Made by a program: the position numbers and the translations under genes. 64,000 nucleotides of DNA from contig CANLOE010000023.1 in the NCBI GenBank assembly GCA_947492745.1, forward strand, positions 1-64,000, in the 5' to 3' direction. This DNA is from an uncultured Cyclobacteriaceae bacterium. GTDB taxonomy: Bacteria > Bacteroidota > Bacteroidia > Cytophagales > Cyclobacteriaceae. Positions within the stretch are counted from its first letter, which is position 1. Every line of letters starts with the position of its first letter. Positions 37,631-46,444 of this stretch are shown in pieces. The notes beneath the pieces are model-generated. The model did no database searches. It saw nothing but the letters and a program-made list of their open reading frames with translations, and was not told where the DNA came from.

Positions 37631-38224
37631 TCAGTGCATTCTATCTGCTCTGACTTCCAAGGTTTTCATTATTTCCGCCTCTTGTGCAAGTATTTCTTTC
37701 CATCGTGCATTCACCGTTTCTTCGGGTTGGTATTCTTTTGCCAGTTGAAGGAAGTTTTTATAATGCCCAGCTTCAGATACCATTAGCTCATAATAGAATG
37801 ACTGGAGTTCTTTATCGCGAAGGTGCTTCCACAATAAACGGAAGCGCTCACAGCTCCTCGCCTCTATCAAGGCATTGATCAACAGCTTTTCCATTAGTTG
37901 TTGATCTCTACTACCACCTTTTTTTTCAATTTTGTTCAGGGCCTTGACATACTCATCTGCCCTTTTCTTACCTAATGCGACGCCTCTTTCTTTCATTTTC
38001 TCCAATACGCGCTCAAAGTGTGCCCACTCCTCTGCTACTACCGGGGTCAGCATATCCACCAACTTCTCTTTATCGGGAAACTGTACAATCAAGGATATGC
38101 AGGAAGAAGCCGCTTTTTGTTCACAGAATGCATGATCGATCAGAATATCATCTATCTGCTTCTCCACAATATTGGCCCATCTCGGATCTGTGGGCAATTC
38201 CAGCCCCAACACATGTTTTTCCAT
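37631..38224 (-). CDS. miaE: tRNA-(ms2io6A) hydroxylase MiaE-like
   Basis: Non-heme diiron monooxygenase that hydroxylates the isopentenyl group of ms2i6A37 in tRNA. 197 residues. A four-helix ferritin-like bundle carries the iron ligands in HAFCEQKAASS, EEWAHFERVL, LIEARSCERFRLL and SEAGHYKNF. Cytosolic. Monocistronic, convergent with the gene at 36314. Confidence 0.9.
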   Translation of the reverse strand: MEKHVLGLELPTDPRWANIVEKQIDDILIDHAFCEQKAASSCISLIVQFPDKEKLVDMLTPVVAEEWAHFERVLEKMKERGVALGKKRADEYVKALNKIEKKGGSRDQQLMEKLLINALIEARSCERFRLLWKHLRDKELQSFYYELMVSEAGHYKNFLQLAKEYQPEETVNARWKEILAQEAEIMKTLEVRADRMH

Positions 38225-38336
38225 GACTGTTTTTGATAATGCTATAAATATTGACTTAACGGCGAGGCACTCAAAGGTCTATTCTCCAATGATCATTTGG
38301 CTATTTTCTCTGTTCAGAACTGCCCTCGGCACAAAT

Positions 38337-40367
38337 TTAATCATAAAATGCCCACGAAAAACCAAAATCGACGATATTGACCTGCCCTGGATAAAGTGGT
38401 GTAGGTATATAACCATCGTCATTAAAGGCTTTCCAGAGATTGAGGTATTTCACAAAGAGTCTACCCCTATTGATTTTCAGGTTCGCAAAGAAGTCGGCAT
38501 TCAGGTAAGCGGGCGATTCAAAAGAATCCTGCAAATGAAACTGACGAAGCACGGGATTGTAGGCATTGGCAAAATAGGCGGACTTGAAGTTGATATCAAA
38601 ACCGAGTTGCAGTTGTAGATTGCCATTGATCAATATATTTTCATAATACAACTGTGTATTATTGAAAAGCTTGGGGACGCGAAACACCTCACTGGCATCA
38701 CCTTCTACAGTAGTCAGTATGAACCTGTTCTTAAAATGGAAATGTTTGAAGAAACGCTTGTAGACATACACTCCTGTCGATAATACCTCGAAGGATGCCC
38801 CTACTTGCTCAGGAATTGTATCCTGATTGAAATACACATAGTTGCCGACAGACTTCAATGAGGCGAATGGCCGCAGGGAAAAACCATCCAGGTCCAACTT
38901 TAACTCTCCCGAAATCTCCGTGGCAGTTATTCTATTGAACCGATTGGCCCAGGCGTGATGATTGCCCTGATAAGCCTGTACCAAATAAGAAGGGAGGTAT
39001 TCCATTCTTCCAACGCGCCCTTCGAACCACTTGGTCTGTATCTCTCCCCCTAAACGGTACCCTTCACCTACTTGATACTCTAACTCTCCACTAACATAGG
39101 CCATGGAGTCAAGATTCAGGCGCACATTGGCACCACCATAGCTTTCGAGTACGCGGTCTTTCAAGTTCAGTAGTTCAAACTCTCCATCACCATTTTTCAG
39201 CAGTAATGGCGCCTTTAGATCCAACTGATTATAGTTGACGTCTACTTGACGTGCTTTATAATACACATTGTAATAGAGCGCTGCTAGGTCACCTTTGATG
39301 CCTACTTCATTCTGAAAGATACGAAAAAGCATTCTATCCTGAGTTTGTGCCGCATTTCCCAATGTTCTGCCGACATAAGGGTTCGGTGTCCCATCCGTAG
39401 CATTGGGTTCACCCGACAGACTAGTATTTTCAAAGTCATTGAGTTGCTTTATCCTATCCGCTTCATGATAGATCTGTACAAGTTTTGAAAGTTTGTACTG
39501 GTGAAAAATATGAAACTGTGTCCTTAGTTCCCTGCTTTCGGCGGAAGTCAGATATGGGTTGATATTTCCCTCAAACAGTAACTCGCTGGCATTATCGTTG
39601 GTCAAAGCTACATCGCCTGCTTCCAACACGCCTCCCGATTCGTTGACCACGTGATTGATACGGGAAAAACTAGCTACTATCTCATAAGGTATGCTATCGG
39701 GATTGTAATGGGTATAGAAGTCATAGCCGACACTATTCACGTTTCTATCACCACGTCCCATTTTAAGTATGGTCTTATCGATAAAATATCCCCTATAATC
39801 GAAGCCTACATTCCAGTGTGGCTTGATGTTTCTGCTGAAACGTACATCGGTCATCGACCTTCCTTCTCCTCCAAATACAATATTAAGATCGGTATAGGGT
39901 GATTTGGTATCATAGTACTTGATTCTCTCAGGTCCGTGAAAATAGAGGTCATAAACATGGAAGCCGCTGGTAGCACCTATAGCATCGGGAACCTGATAGA
40001 AGATGGGAACAATGGCCGTTCCGATGTTACCTAGGTCTTGGTATAGGTTTTGGTACCTATTCACAAAATTGAAGCGGTGATAATTATCCAGTAGGGTATC
40101 AATGACATGATACCTTCTTCGATTGCTTTTGATTTCTTCTTCATAGGTGAACTTGCTCGTCGTAGGTCCATAGATCTGTTTTGTCGAATCATCCAATATC
40201 TTTCCCTTTTTTATACTTTCGGAAAGATCGGGAAGTTCCGTCCCCTCCTCTTTCTCCTCAAAGAGAGGATCGGGTTCGTTAGGGTCGTACTCGTTATCGC
40301 CTATTTGAGCCTTGAGTGCCTGAATGCTCAGCAACAGGCTCATGGCAAGGAAAAGAAATGCTTTCAT
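38337..40367 (-). CDS. Putative outer-membrane porin
   Basis: 676 residues from the ATG at 40367; an in-frame TTG six codons upstream is not needed. The signal peptide is KAFLFLAMSLLLSIQALKAQ. An acidic N-terminal region (EYDPNEPDPLFEEKEEGTELPDL) is followed by a long stretch of alternating polar and aromatic strands (RFNFVNRYQNLYQDLGNIGTA...), matching the Bacteroidota putative porin family, and it ends with the aromatic DFGFSWAFYD expected for barrel insertion. A large passive channel or barrel is inferred; the substrate is unknown. Confidence 0.85.
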   Translation of the reverse strand: MKAFLFLAMSLLLSIQALKAQIGDNEYDPNEPDPLFEEKEEGTELPDLSESIKKGKILDDSTKQIYGPTTSKFTYEEEIKSNRRRYHVIDTLLDNYHRFNFVNRYQNLYQDLGNIGTAIVPIFYQVPDAIGATSGFHVYDLYFHGPERIKYYDTKSPYTDLNIVFGGEGRSMTDVRFSRNIKPHWNVGFDYRGYFIDKTILKMGRGDRNVNSVGYDFYTHYNPDSIPYEIVASFSRINHVVNESGGVLEAGDVALTNDNASELLFEGNINPYLTSAESRELRTQFHIFHQYKLSKLVQIYHEADRIKQLNDFENTSLSGEPNATDGTPNPYVGRTLGNAAQTQDRMLFRIFQNEVGIKGDLAALYYNVYYKARQVDVNYNQLDLKAPLLLKNGDGEFELLNLKDRVLESYGGANVRLNLDSMAYVSGELEYQVGEGYRLGGEIQTKWFEGRVGRMEYLPSYLVQAYQGNHHAWANRFNRITATEISGELKLDLDGFSLRPFASLKSVGNYVYFNQDTIPEQVGASFEVLSTGVYVYKRFFKHFHFKNRFILTTVEGDASEVFRVPKLFNNTQLYYENILINGNLQLQLGFDINFKSAYFANAYNPVLRQFHLQDSFESPAYLNADFFANLKINRGRLFVKYLNLWKAFNDDGYIPTPLYPGQVNIVDFGFSWAFYD

Positions 40368-40564
40368 AAATTTTAACACGCTCAAAAATACTAAATGATT
40401 CTGTTAAGCTGCAAGTGTTCCATACCTCATCAGCTATCATACTTGTATTCCAAGCTGATTTCTGCTGTATTATTCTACCCCAATCGACAGCAAGAGCCGA
40501 TAAATGAGCCCTCTCGCCTAGTCCAAGAGATTGTTTTACGATTATTATCAGAGTATGTCATGGG
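40368..40564. other. Short intergenic, no gene seen
   Basis: Leader of the porin gene, followed by repeat A5. No motif identified. Confidence 0.4.
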
Positions 40565-40729
40565 TTATACAAACTTAGCTTTCAAATATCGCATATCTTC
40601 CTGTTCATTTTGCTTCACTCTGCGTGGACAATCCTCGGGATAGCGCTGCTATTCCTGCGGTTCTCGCCTTGATTGAAACAAAATGACCCGCGGAATCTTA
40701 TACGACATTTAAAACCTAAATTTGTATTA
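40565..40729 (+). repeat. Family A 165-bp palindromic element, copy A5
   Basis: Full length, flanked by TTA on both sides. The centre is GGGATAGC-GCT-GCTATTC, one mismatch against the perfect form in A2. Confidence 0.9.
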
Positions 40730-40793
40730 TTTCCGGAGTCAGGTCAATGGGCCAAGATAGTAGTACTATCCAATGGGGTTATGACTTGATTTT

Positions 40794-40966
40794 AGCCCAA
40801 ATTGATCAATAGGATTTCGTGATGAGGGCATATAAATACACTAAAATCAGCCGTTTAGGAGAGGAGGCTTAATGGATGATTAAGTTGTAAAACCTGCGCC
40901 GTGTAAAACCGCCGATCTTGAAGCAATTTATGCTCGTAACAGGAAGGCTATCGATCATTTTGGGTT
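40794..40966 (-). repeat. Family B palindromic repeat, copy B4
   Basis: Starts AGCCCAAATTGATCAATAGG and ends CGATCATTTTGGGTT. Same orientation as B3. Abuts C4 with the shared GGGTTGAACCC junction. Confidence 0.85.
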
Positions 40967-41138
40967 GAACCCGGATCATGCGCTGGAACTTCGTAACTAG
41001 GGCTTAAATGTCAATAAATCAGGGAGTTTTATTGGATTTAGCATAGCACCGCTATGGTGAATTTAAAAAACTTAGTGCATCGACTGATTTGCAGACAGTT
41101 AGATCCGCAGTAGATTTTCCAATGCATGATCCGGGTTT
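40967..41138 (+). repeat. Family C palindromic repeat, copy C4
   Basis: Full length, the cleanest copy. The ends AACCCGGATCATGCGCTGG and CCAATGCATGATCCGGGTT are inverted with one mismatch in the first 19. The centre is GCATAGC-ACC-GCTATGG. Lies between the porin and lpxK genes. Confidence 0.88.
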
Positions 41139-41300
41139 AACGAAAACAGGCACCAAAAGGTCATCTACGGTAACAAGCATGGTGGAAAAAGCTATAACTT
41201 AAAGTGAATCCCATTCCTGTGAATTCTAATGTAGTACTGAAAATCAATGCCATACCCATGAAAAGTAATGATACGATTCTACACGGTCCATATAGTGGAC

Positions 41301-42335
41301 TTATTGACTTACTGCCTGTCTTACACTCTTATCAAAGGCCTTGCCATTTTTCAGAAAGACCACTTCTATGGGTAAGTAAAACAGGGGAATATTCCCAAAA
41401 TCCATATCTATCAGTTTCACGATATCCTTTTCCGTGGTCAGGAAACAGCTATTCGGCATGGCGTGGGACTGCCACCGTTCTTTCAAGGTGTCTATATCTC
41501 CTTGGGTATATCGATGATGATCGTTGAAAACCACTGAATCTATCAGGTTGTATTCTCTTTGGACATACTTTCTGAGTCCATCGGTATTGGCTATACCTGA
41601 AAATAAAAATACGTTATTGTCAAAGACGCCTTCTCGTTCGTGGTTCAAGGTTTGAGGTCTGCTGTACTTTATAGTAGTAAAATACACCTCGGCCTCTTTT
41701 GAAAGATATTTCTTTGCGGCCTGAGAATAACGAAACATAATTTTCTCGGACAGTTCTCCGGGACACTTGGTGATGATCAGCATGTCCGCTCTTGTCGCTC
41801 CTGCCCTGGCCTCTCGAAGACGGCCCATGGGCAAGAGGTAGTCCTCGAAAAATGGCACTGCATAGTCTGTCAGCAAAATACTCAGGTTAGGGATAACGGA
41901 GCGGTGCTGATAGGCATCATCAAGGATAACAATCTCATTATCGGGATGCTCCAATAGAATACCGGGAATGGCCAAGGCCCTTTCTTCTCCTACAGCTACC
42001 CTTATTTTTGGACCGAATTTTCTATAGAACTGGAAAGGCTCATCACCTAGGGTGCCGGCATTGTCTTTGGGTGTGGCCAATCGAAAACCTCTTGTCCTAC
42101 GACCATAACCACGACTCAGGGTACATAATCTATATTGTCCCTGTAACAAGCGGAGCAAGTACTCCACCATGGGGGTTTTGCCCGTACCTCCTACCGAGAG
42201 ATTTCCTACACTGAGTACGGTGGTATCGAAGGCAAAGGATTTCTTATAACCTATGGCATAAAGATGATTGCGCAACCTTGTCACCATATCGTAAATCAAG
42301 GAAAATGGGAACAACAAATACTTTCTTGGCGACAT
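41301..42335 (-). CDS. lpxK: Tetraacyldisaccharide 4'-kinase
   Basis: Phosphorylates the lipid A disaccharide precursor at the 4' position, the sixth step of lipid A synthesis, at the inner membrane. 344 residues. The amphipathic N-terminal membrane-associating helix precedes the P-loop GGTGKTP (49-55). The family motif LSRGYGRRTRGF and the catalytic acid region IVILDDAYQHRSV follow, with GRLREARAGATRAD later. Divergent from the Nif3-like gene (46-bp gap). Confidence 0.95.
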   Translation of the reverse strand: MSPRKYLLFPFSLIYDMVTRLRNHLYAIGYKKSFAFDTTVLSVGNLSVGGTGKTPMVEYLLRLLQGQYRLCTLSRGYGRRTRGFRLATPKDNAGTLGDEPFQFYRKFGPKIRVAVGEERALAIPGILLEHPDNEIVILDDAYQHRSVIPNLSILLTDYAVPFFEDYLLPMGRLREARAGATRADMLIITKCPGELSEKIMFRYSQAAKKYLSKEAEVYFTTIKYSRPQTLNHEREGVFDNNVFLFSGIANTDGLRKYVQREYNLIDSVVFNDHHRYTQGDIDTLKERWQSHAMPNSCFLTTEKDIVKLIDMDFGNIPLFYLPIEVVFLKNGKAFDKSVRQAVSQ

Positions 42336-42381
42336 AGCAGAATTATTTGACTATTTTTAAAAACTCAAAATTCAAGGATAA

Positions 42382-43479
42382 ATGGTAAAAATAAAAGACG
42401 TTGTACATTATTTAAATCAAATAGCTCCTCCGAGCTATCAGGAAAGTTATGACAATGCGGGACTGATCACGGGTCACCCAGAAGGGGCTGTAGAAGGTAT
42501 ACTCATCACTTTGGACGCTACCGAGGAGGTCATCGAAGAGGCCATTGCGAAGAGATGTTCCCTGGTAGTGGCGCATCACCCGATTGTTTTCAAGGGACTC
42601 AAAAAGATAACGGGAAAAACCTATGTAGAGCGGGTCATCATAAAGGCCATCAAAAATGATATCGCCATATTTGCCGCCCATACCAATCTGGACAGTGTGG
42701 CCCATGGTGTGAACCATCGTCTTTGCCGGCAACTTCAACTCAATAACACGAGGATACTAGCACCCAAAAAAGGAGTATTGACCAAAATAGTCACTTATGT
42801 TCCCAAAGAGCATAGCGAAGAGGTACTGACTGCACTCCATGAGACGGGTGTGGGCAATATCGGTAATTATAAAGAGTGTAGTTTTCGTTCAGAGGGTACA
42901 GGTACTTTTTCTCCCAATGAGGACGCCGAACCCTACATAGGACGTCCCAACACTAAGGCCGAAGTCCTTGAAGAGAGGATTGAAGCTATTTTCCCCAGCT
43001 ATCTTGAAGCTACCGTAGTACAGGCCCTAAAACAGGCACATCCCTATGAAGAGGTCGCCTATTACTTACAAACATTGAATAATCATAACCAAGAGGTAGG
43101 CAGCGGGATGATAGGCAAATTGGATTCGCCGCTGTCCTCACAGGATTTCTTGAAGCATTTGAAAACTTCCATGAACTTACAAATGATAAGGCATACGCAA
43201 GTCGGAGACAGCCCCATCCAAACCGTGGCTGTCTGTGGGGGAAGTGGTAGTTTTTTATTACCTTCTGCTATCGCACAGCAAGCTGATGCTTTTGTGAGTG
43301 CCGATTTCAAGTATCATGAATTCTTTGATGCCGATGAAAAGCTGATGATTGCTGATATAGGACATTATGAAAGTGAAGTATTCACAAAAGATTTGTTTTA
43401 TGAGATATTAAGCAAAAAATTCACTAGCTTTGCCCTCTGTTTATCAGAAACAATAACGAATCCGATTTTCATCTTTTAA
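42382..43479 (+). CDS. Nif3-like dinuclear metal centre protein
   Basis: 365 residues, NIF3/YbgI/YqfO family. The metal-binding residues sit in VVAHHPIVFKGL and FAAHTNLDSVAHG near the N-terminus and in the C-terminal ADIGHYESEVF. A YqfO-type insertion of about 100 residues (VTYVPKEHSEEVLTALHETG...PYEEVAYYLQTL) makes it the long form. Often annotated as GTP cyclohydrolase I type 2; the cellular role is not settled. The zinc-ribbon gene begins 7 bp after its stop, so they form an operon. Confidence 0.92.
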   Translation: MVKIKDVVHYLNQIAPPSYQESYDNAGLITGHPEGAVEGILITLDATEEVIEEAIAKRCSLVVAHHPIVFKGLKKITGKTYVERVIIKAIKNDIAIFAAHTNLDSVAHGVNHRLCRQLQLNNTRILAPKKGVLTKIVTYVPKEHSEEVLTALHETGVGNIGNYKECSFRSEGTGTFSPNEDAEPYIGRPNTKAEVLEERIEAIFPSYLEATVVQALKQAHPYEEVAYYLQTLNNHNQEVGSGMIGKLDSPLSSQDFLKHLKTSMNLQMIRHTQVGDSPIQTVAVCGGSGSFLLPSAIAQQADAFVSADFKYHEFFDADEKLMIADIGHYESEVFTKDLFYEILSKKFTSFALCLSETITNPIFIF

Positions 43480-43486
43480 TTCGTCA

Positions 43487-44263
43487 ATGGAAAGTACCGT
43501 AGAACAAAAGTTAGATGCGCTTATTAAGCTTCAAAGTATTGATTCCGAGTTAGATTCCCTTAAAAAAGTTAGAGGAGCACTCCCTGATGAGGTCAGAGAC
43601 CTTGAGGATGAGATAGCTGGCTACGACACCCGAGTAGAAAAATACAATGATGAACTTGCCGCACTGGAGCAAAACATCAATGATAAGAAAGCTGCAATAA
43701 AGGAGTCAGAAAAGCTCATCAAGAAGTATGAAGCACAGCAAATGAATGTGCGCAATAACCGTGAGTACGACGCTATTACCAAAGAGACCGAGCTTCAAGG
43801 TCTTGAGATTCAAATCAATGAGAAAAGAATCAAGGAAGCCTATCTAAAAATAGAGGACAAGAAAAAAGAAATCGAGGAAACTCAAGAGATAAGCAATGAA
43901 AGGGGTAAAGACCTGGAAAGCAAACGGAAAGAGTTGGACTTGATTGTTGGAGAAAGCGAAGACGAAGAATCGAAACTAGGAAAAGAGAGAGAGAAAGCTT
44001 CCAAAAATATCGAGGAGCGTTTGCTCAACTCTTATAATAAAATAAGAAATAATGCTAGAAATGGACTGGCCGTAGTCTCCGTAAAGAGAGGTGCCTGTGG
44101 TGGTTGTTTCAATATTGTCCCTCCCCAGCGACAGGCGGACATTAAAGATCGGAAGAAAATAATTGTCTGCGAACATTGTGGAAGAGTCCTTGCCGGTGTG
44201 GACGATGTCATCGTAGAAGAAGAAAAGAAACCAAGGAGAACAACAAGAAAAAAGAAATCTTAA
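43487..44263 (+). CDS. Coiled-coil protein with C4-type zinc ribbon
   Basis: 258 residues. Residues 1-185 form a long antiparallel coiled coil (LDALIKLQSIDSELDSLKKV..., DKKKEIEETQEISNERG...). The C-terminus holds the zinc ribbon CGGCFNIVPPQ...CEHCGRVL with both CxxC pairs intact. Belongs to the family related to chlamydial CT398, which is often encoded next to a Nif3-like gene as here. Proposed roles are in transcription or secretion; none is certain. Confidence 0.88.
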   Translation: MESTVEQKLDALIKLQSIDSELDSLKKVRGALPDEVRDLEDEIAGYDTRVEKYNDELAALEQNINDKKAAIKESEKLIKKYEAQQMNVRNNREYDAITKETELQGLEIQINEKRIKEAYLKIEDKKKEIEETQEISNERGKDLESKRKELDLIVGESEDEESKLGKEREKASKNIEERLLNSYNKIRNNARNGLAVVSVKRGACGGCFNIVPPQRQADIKDRKKIIVCEHCGRVLAGVDDVIVEEEKKPRRTTRKKKS

Positions 44264-44284
44264 GTTTCCAAAAAATTACTGAGA

Positions 44285-45832
44285 TTGCTTTTTTCCAAGA
44301 AATCATATCACAAAAAAAAGACAAGTTTTAAAGCTTGTCTTTTTTTTTGCCCCATACTATGGTTAATCAGTTCAATGGTTATTTGCCCGCAACATTCTTC
44401 AGCTCAATCCCGATACTCAGATATCTTCAATGCCAAACAAAAGAGGGCTTATCGAAAAGCATTGGATTTAAGAGCTCAGTCCAGCAAAACATTACTTTTA
44501 CAGCCAAATACTACCGACAGCAATAGCACCACTGATGAAGCTTCGCTGTACATATTACAGCTAAACGAAAGTCTGGAGTTGATTATCGGCGAAGATGAAA
44601 GTAAATACCCAATGTATAAGGAACGCTGGGAAAAACGGCTTTCCGCCCTGCAATCATCAAATAAAAAATCTCCCTATCGACTATTCTTTCTGGCAGAGCT
44701 ACGATTGCAGTGGGCCTTTGTAGACGTCAAGTTCGGTCATGAACTCAGCGCGGCACTTCACTTACGCCGGGCATTCCGTCTAATAAAAAAGAACAAGTCT
44801 CTTCACCCTGATTTTCTGCCCAACTTAAAAACTATGGGTCTACTACATATAATGTTCGGGGCTATACCGGACAAGTATCAATGGGTTCTGTCCTTTCTAG
44901 GTTTGGAAGGAGATATAGACCAAGGGCTGACAGAACTGAGCCGTCTACGTACACACTCCATTTTTGGAACCGAAGCGCAGTTACTCCTTTCCTGTGTGCA
45001 GGCTTACCTCCTACACGAAGAAAAAGTCGCATTATCAACAGTAAAATCCCTCCATAACGATAATACGAGCAGTTTGTCCATCGCTTATATCTATATCTCC
45101 ATACTCATGAAAAACGCTCAAGGTGAGGAGGCATTATCGATACTATCATCACTCGAAGGCCCAGCGAACAGTCATTCAATCTTCCACCTGCTGAATTATC
45201 TAAGGGGTGAAAACTCATTGCAAAAAGGGGATTATAAGACCGCCATCTCATCCTACAGGGATTTCCTTTTTCATTTTAAGGGTCGCAACTTGGTAAAAGA
45301 TGCACACTACAAATTATTTCTGGCTCACTGGCTCAATGGAGACTCTATCAATGCTGCTGTTTACAGGAAAAAAGCACTCTCTACGGGTACTACCTATGCG
45401 GAAGCTGACAAGCACGCGGCAAAAGCTTTGGAAAATGCACACAGAATAAACAGGCCCATTATGAAAATACGCCTTGCGACGGATGGAGGATATTATACCG
45501 TGGCAAAAAAACTCATCAAAACTCATGAGTCTTTCTCGTGGCAGCATCGAAAAGATGCGATTGAGTTTATTTATAGAAAGGCTAGGTTTTATCATAAAAC
45601 AGGGGAGGAAAAACTTGCTATAGAAAATTACTTATCGGTCATCAGTACATCTCAAGGCCAACAGTGGTATTTTGCACCTAATTCCGCCTTGCAGCTGGGC
45701 TATCTTTACCAGAAAGGAAAATCGTATGACCATGCCAGACAATACTTCGAAAAAGCACTATCCTACAAAGACTATGTCTATGAAAGCAGCATCAGCAATA
45801 AGGCCAAATCTGCCCTCAAAAATATGCCATGA
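44285..45832 (+). CDS. Exported TPR-like protein, 515 aa
   Basis: The product begins KKSYHKKKTSFKA, then a hydrophobic stretch (LFFCPILWLISSMVI) and SSAQ: a convincing signal peptide, which requires the TTG at 44285 as start because no ATG or GTG precedes it. The rest is helical and repeat-like, with TPR-type pairs at about 300-330 and 435-500 (IEFIYRKARFYHKTGEEKLAIENYL; ALQLGYLYQKGKSYDHARQYFEKAL). No catalytic motif. Remarkably, the signal-peptide codons overlap an intrinsic terminator hairpin. It starts 22 bp after the zinc-ribbon gene. If the TTG is not used, the first ATG (30 codons later) would give a protein without an export signal. Confidence 0.75.
   Translation: MLFSKKSYHKKKTSFKACLFFCPILWLISSMVICPQHSSAQSRYSDIFNAKQKRAYRKALDLRAQSSKTLLLQPNTTDSNSTTDEASLYILQLNESLELIIGEDESKYPMYKERWEKRLSALQSSNKKSPYRLFFLAELRLQWAFVDVKFGHELSAALHLRRAFRLIKKNKSLHPDFLPNLKTMGLLHIMFGAIPDKYQWVLSFLGLEGDIDQGLTELSRLRTHSIFGTEAQLLLSCVQAYLLHEEKVALSTVKSLHNDNTSSLSIAYIYISILMKNAQGEEALSILSSLEGPANSHSIFHLLNYLRGENSLQKGDYKTAISSYRDFLFHFKGRNLVKDAHYKLFLAHWLNGDSINAAVYRKKALSTGTTYAEADKHAAKALENAHRINRPIMKIRLATDGGYYTVAKKLIKTHESFSWQHRKDAIEFIYRKARFYHKTGEEKLAIENYLSVISTSQGQQWYFAPNSALQLGYLYQKGKSYDHARQYFEKALSYKDYVYESSISNKAKSALKNMP
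44317..44348 (+). terminator. Rho-independent terminator inside the TPR gene start
   Basis: AAAGACAAG, loop TTTTAAAG, CTTGTCTTT followed by further T (nine T in all). It lies 54 bp after the zinc-ribbon stop and within the signal-peptide region of the next gene. Confidence 0.85.
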
Positions 45833-45898
45833 CCTATAAAAATTATACCTAAGAGAAAGTGAATAGGAAACTAGTTCTGAGGAGCGGTCAGATGTAAA

Positions 45899-46206
45899 TA
45901 ATACAAATTTGGATTTCAACCCAAAATGATCAATAGAGAACCTATTCCGAACATAAATTGCTTCAAAATCAGCAGTTTTATGCTGCGCAGGTTTTACACC
46001 TTGAATTATCTACCCTACACTAAGCCTCCTCACCTAAACCACTGATTTTATTGCAATTATGCTCTCATGACGAAACCCTATTGATCAATTTGGGTTCAAT
46101 CAAGGCAAGAACCGCAGGGATAGCAGCGCTATCCCAAGGATTATCAACGCAGAGTGAAGCAAAATGGACAGGAAGATAGGCGATTTTAAAAGCTAAGTTT
46201 GTATAA
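45899..46206 (-). repeat. Family A element interrupted by family B, copy A6
   Basis: The outer ends TAATACAAATTTGG and AGTTTGTATAA are family A termini flanked by TAA on both sides. The distal part with the centre GGGATAGCAGCGCTATCCC is intact (46097-46206). On the other arm about 30-45 bp are replaced by B6. Confidence 0.82.
45918..46096 (+). repeat. Family B palindromic repeat inside A6, copy B6
   Basis: Complete B element from AACCCAAAATGATCAATAG to CTATTGATCAATTTGGGTT, with perfectly inverted ends over about 19 bp save one base. It is the only B copy without a C neighbour. Confidence 0.85.
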
Positions 46207-46444
46207 AACATATCGTTCTTTGTACATCGAGTACGATCAATGGGAATGCTTCATAAGTACATCACCAATCCAAGAAAACACCCTACCCCAAACCAATTGC
46301 GCTTGAGTATAATTTTCAAAAGCATGTTCCTGTCTGTCGCTACACTCGACCACTATTTCAAAATGTACCGGGCTTCTTTGTTGAACTGTTGGACGTTATC
46401 ATAATATAATTTTCATCAGGAATCTCTTTCCGTATCTATTTGTT

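Larger units (their letters stand above)
45844..46311 (+). repeat. Family D repeat split by nested A and B elements, copy D2
   Basis: Left part 45844-45898 (AGAGAAAGTGAATAGG, GGAGCGGTCAGATGTAA) and right part 46207-46311 (ACACCCTACCCCAAACC, TTGAGTATA) match the two halves of D1 at 4061-4221. The 308 bp between them are a family A element, itself interrupted by family B. Confidence 0.7.
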
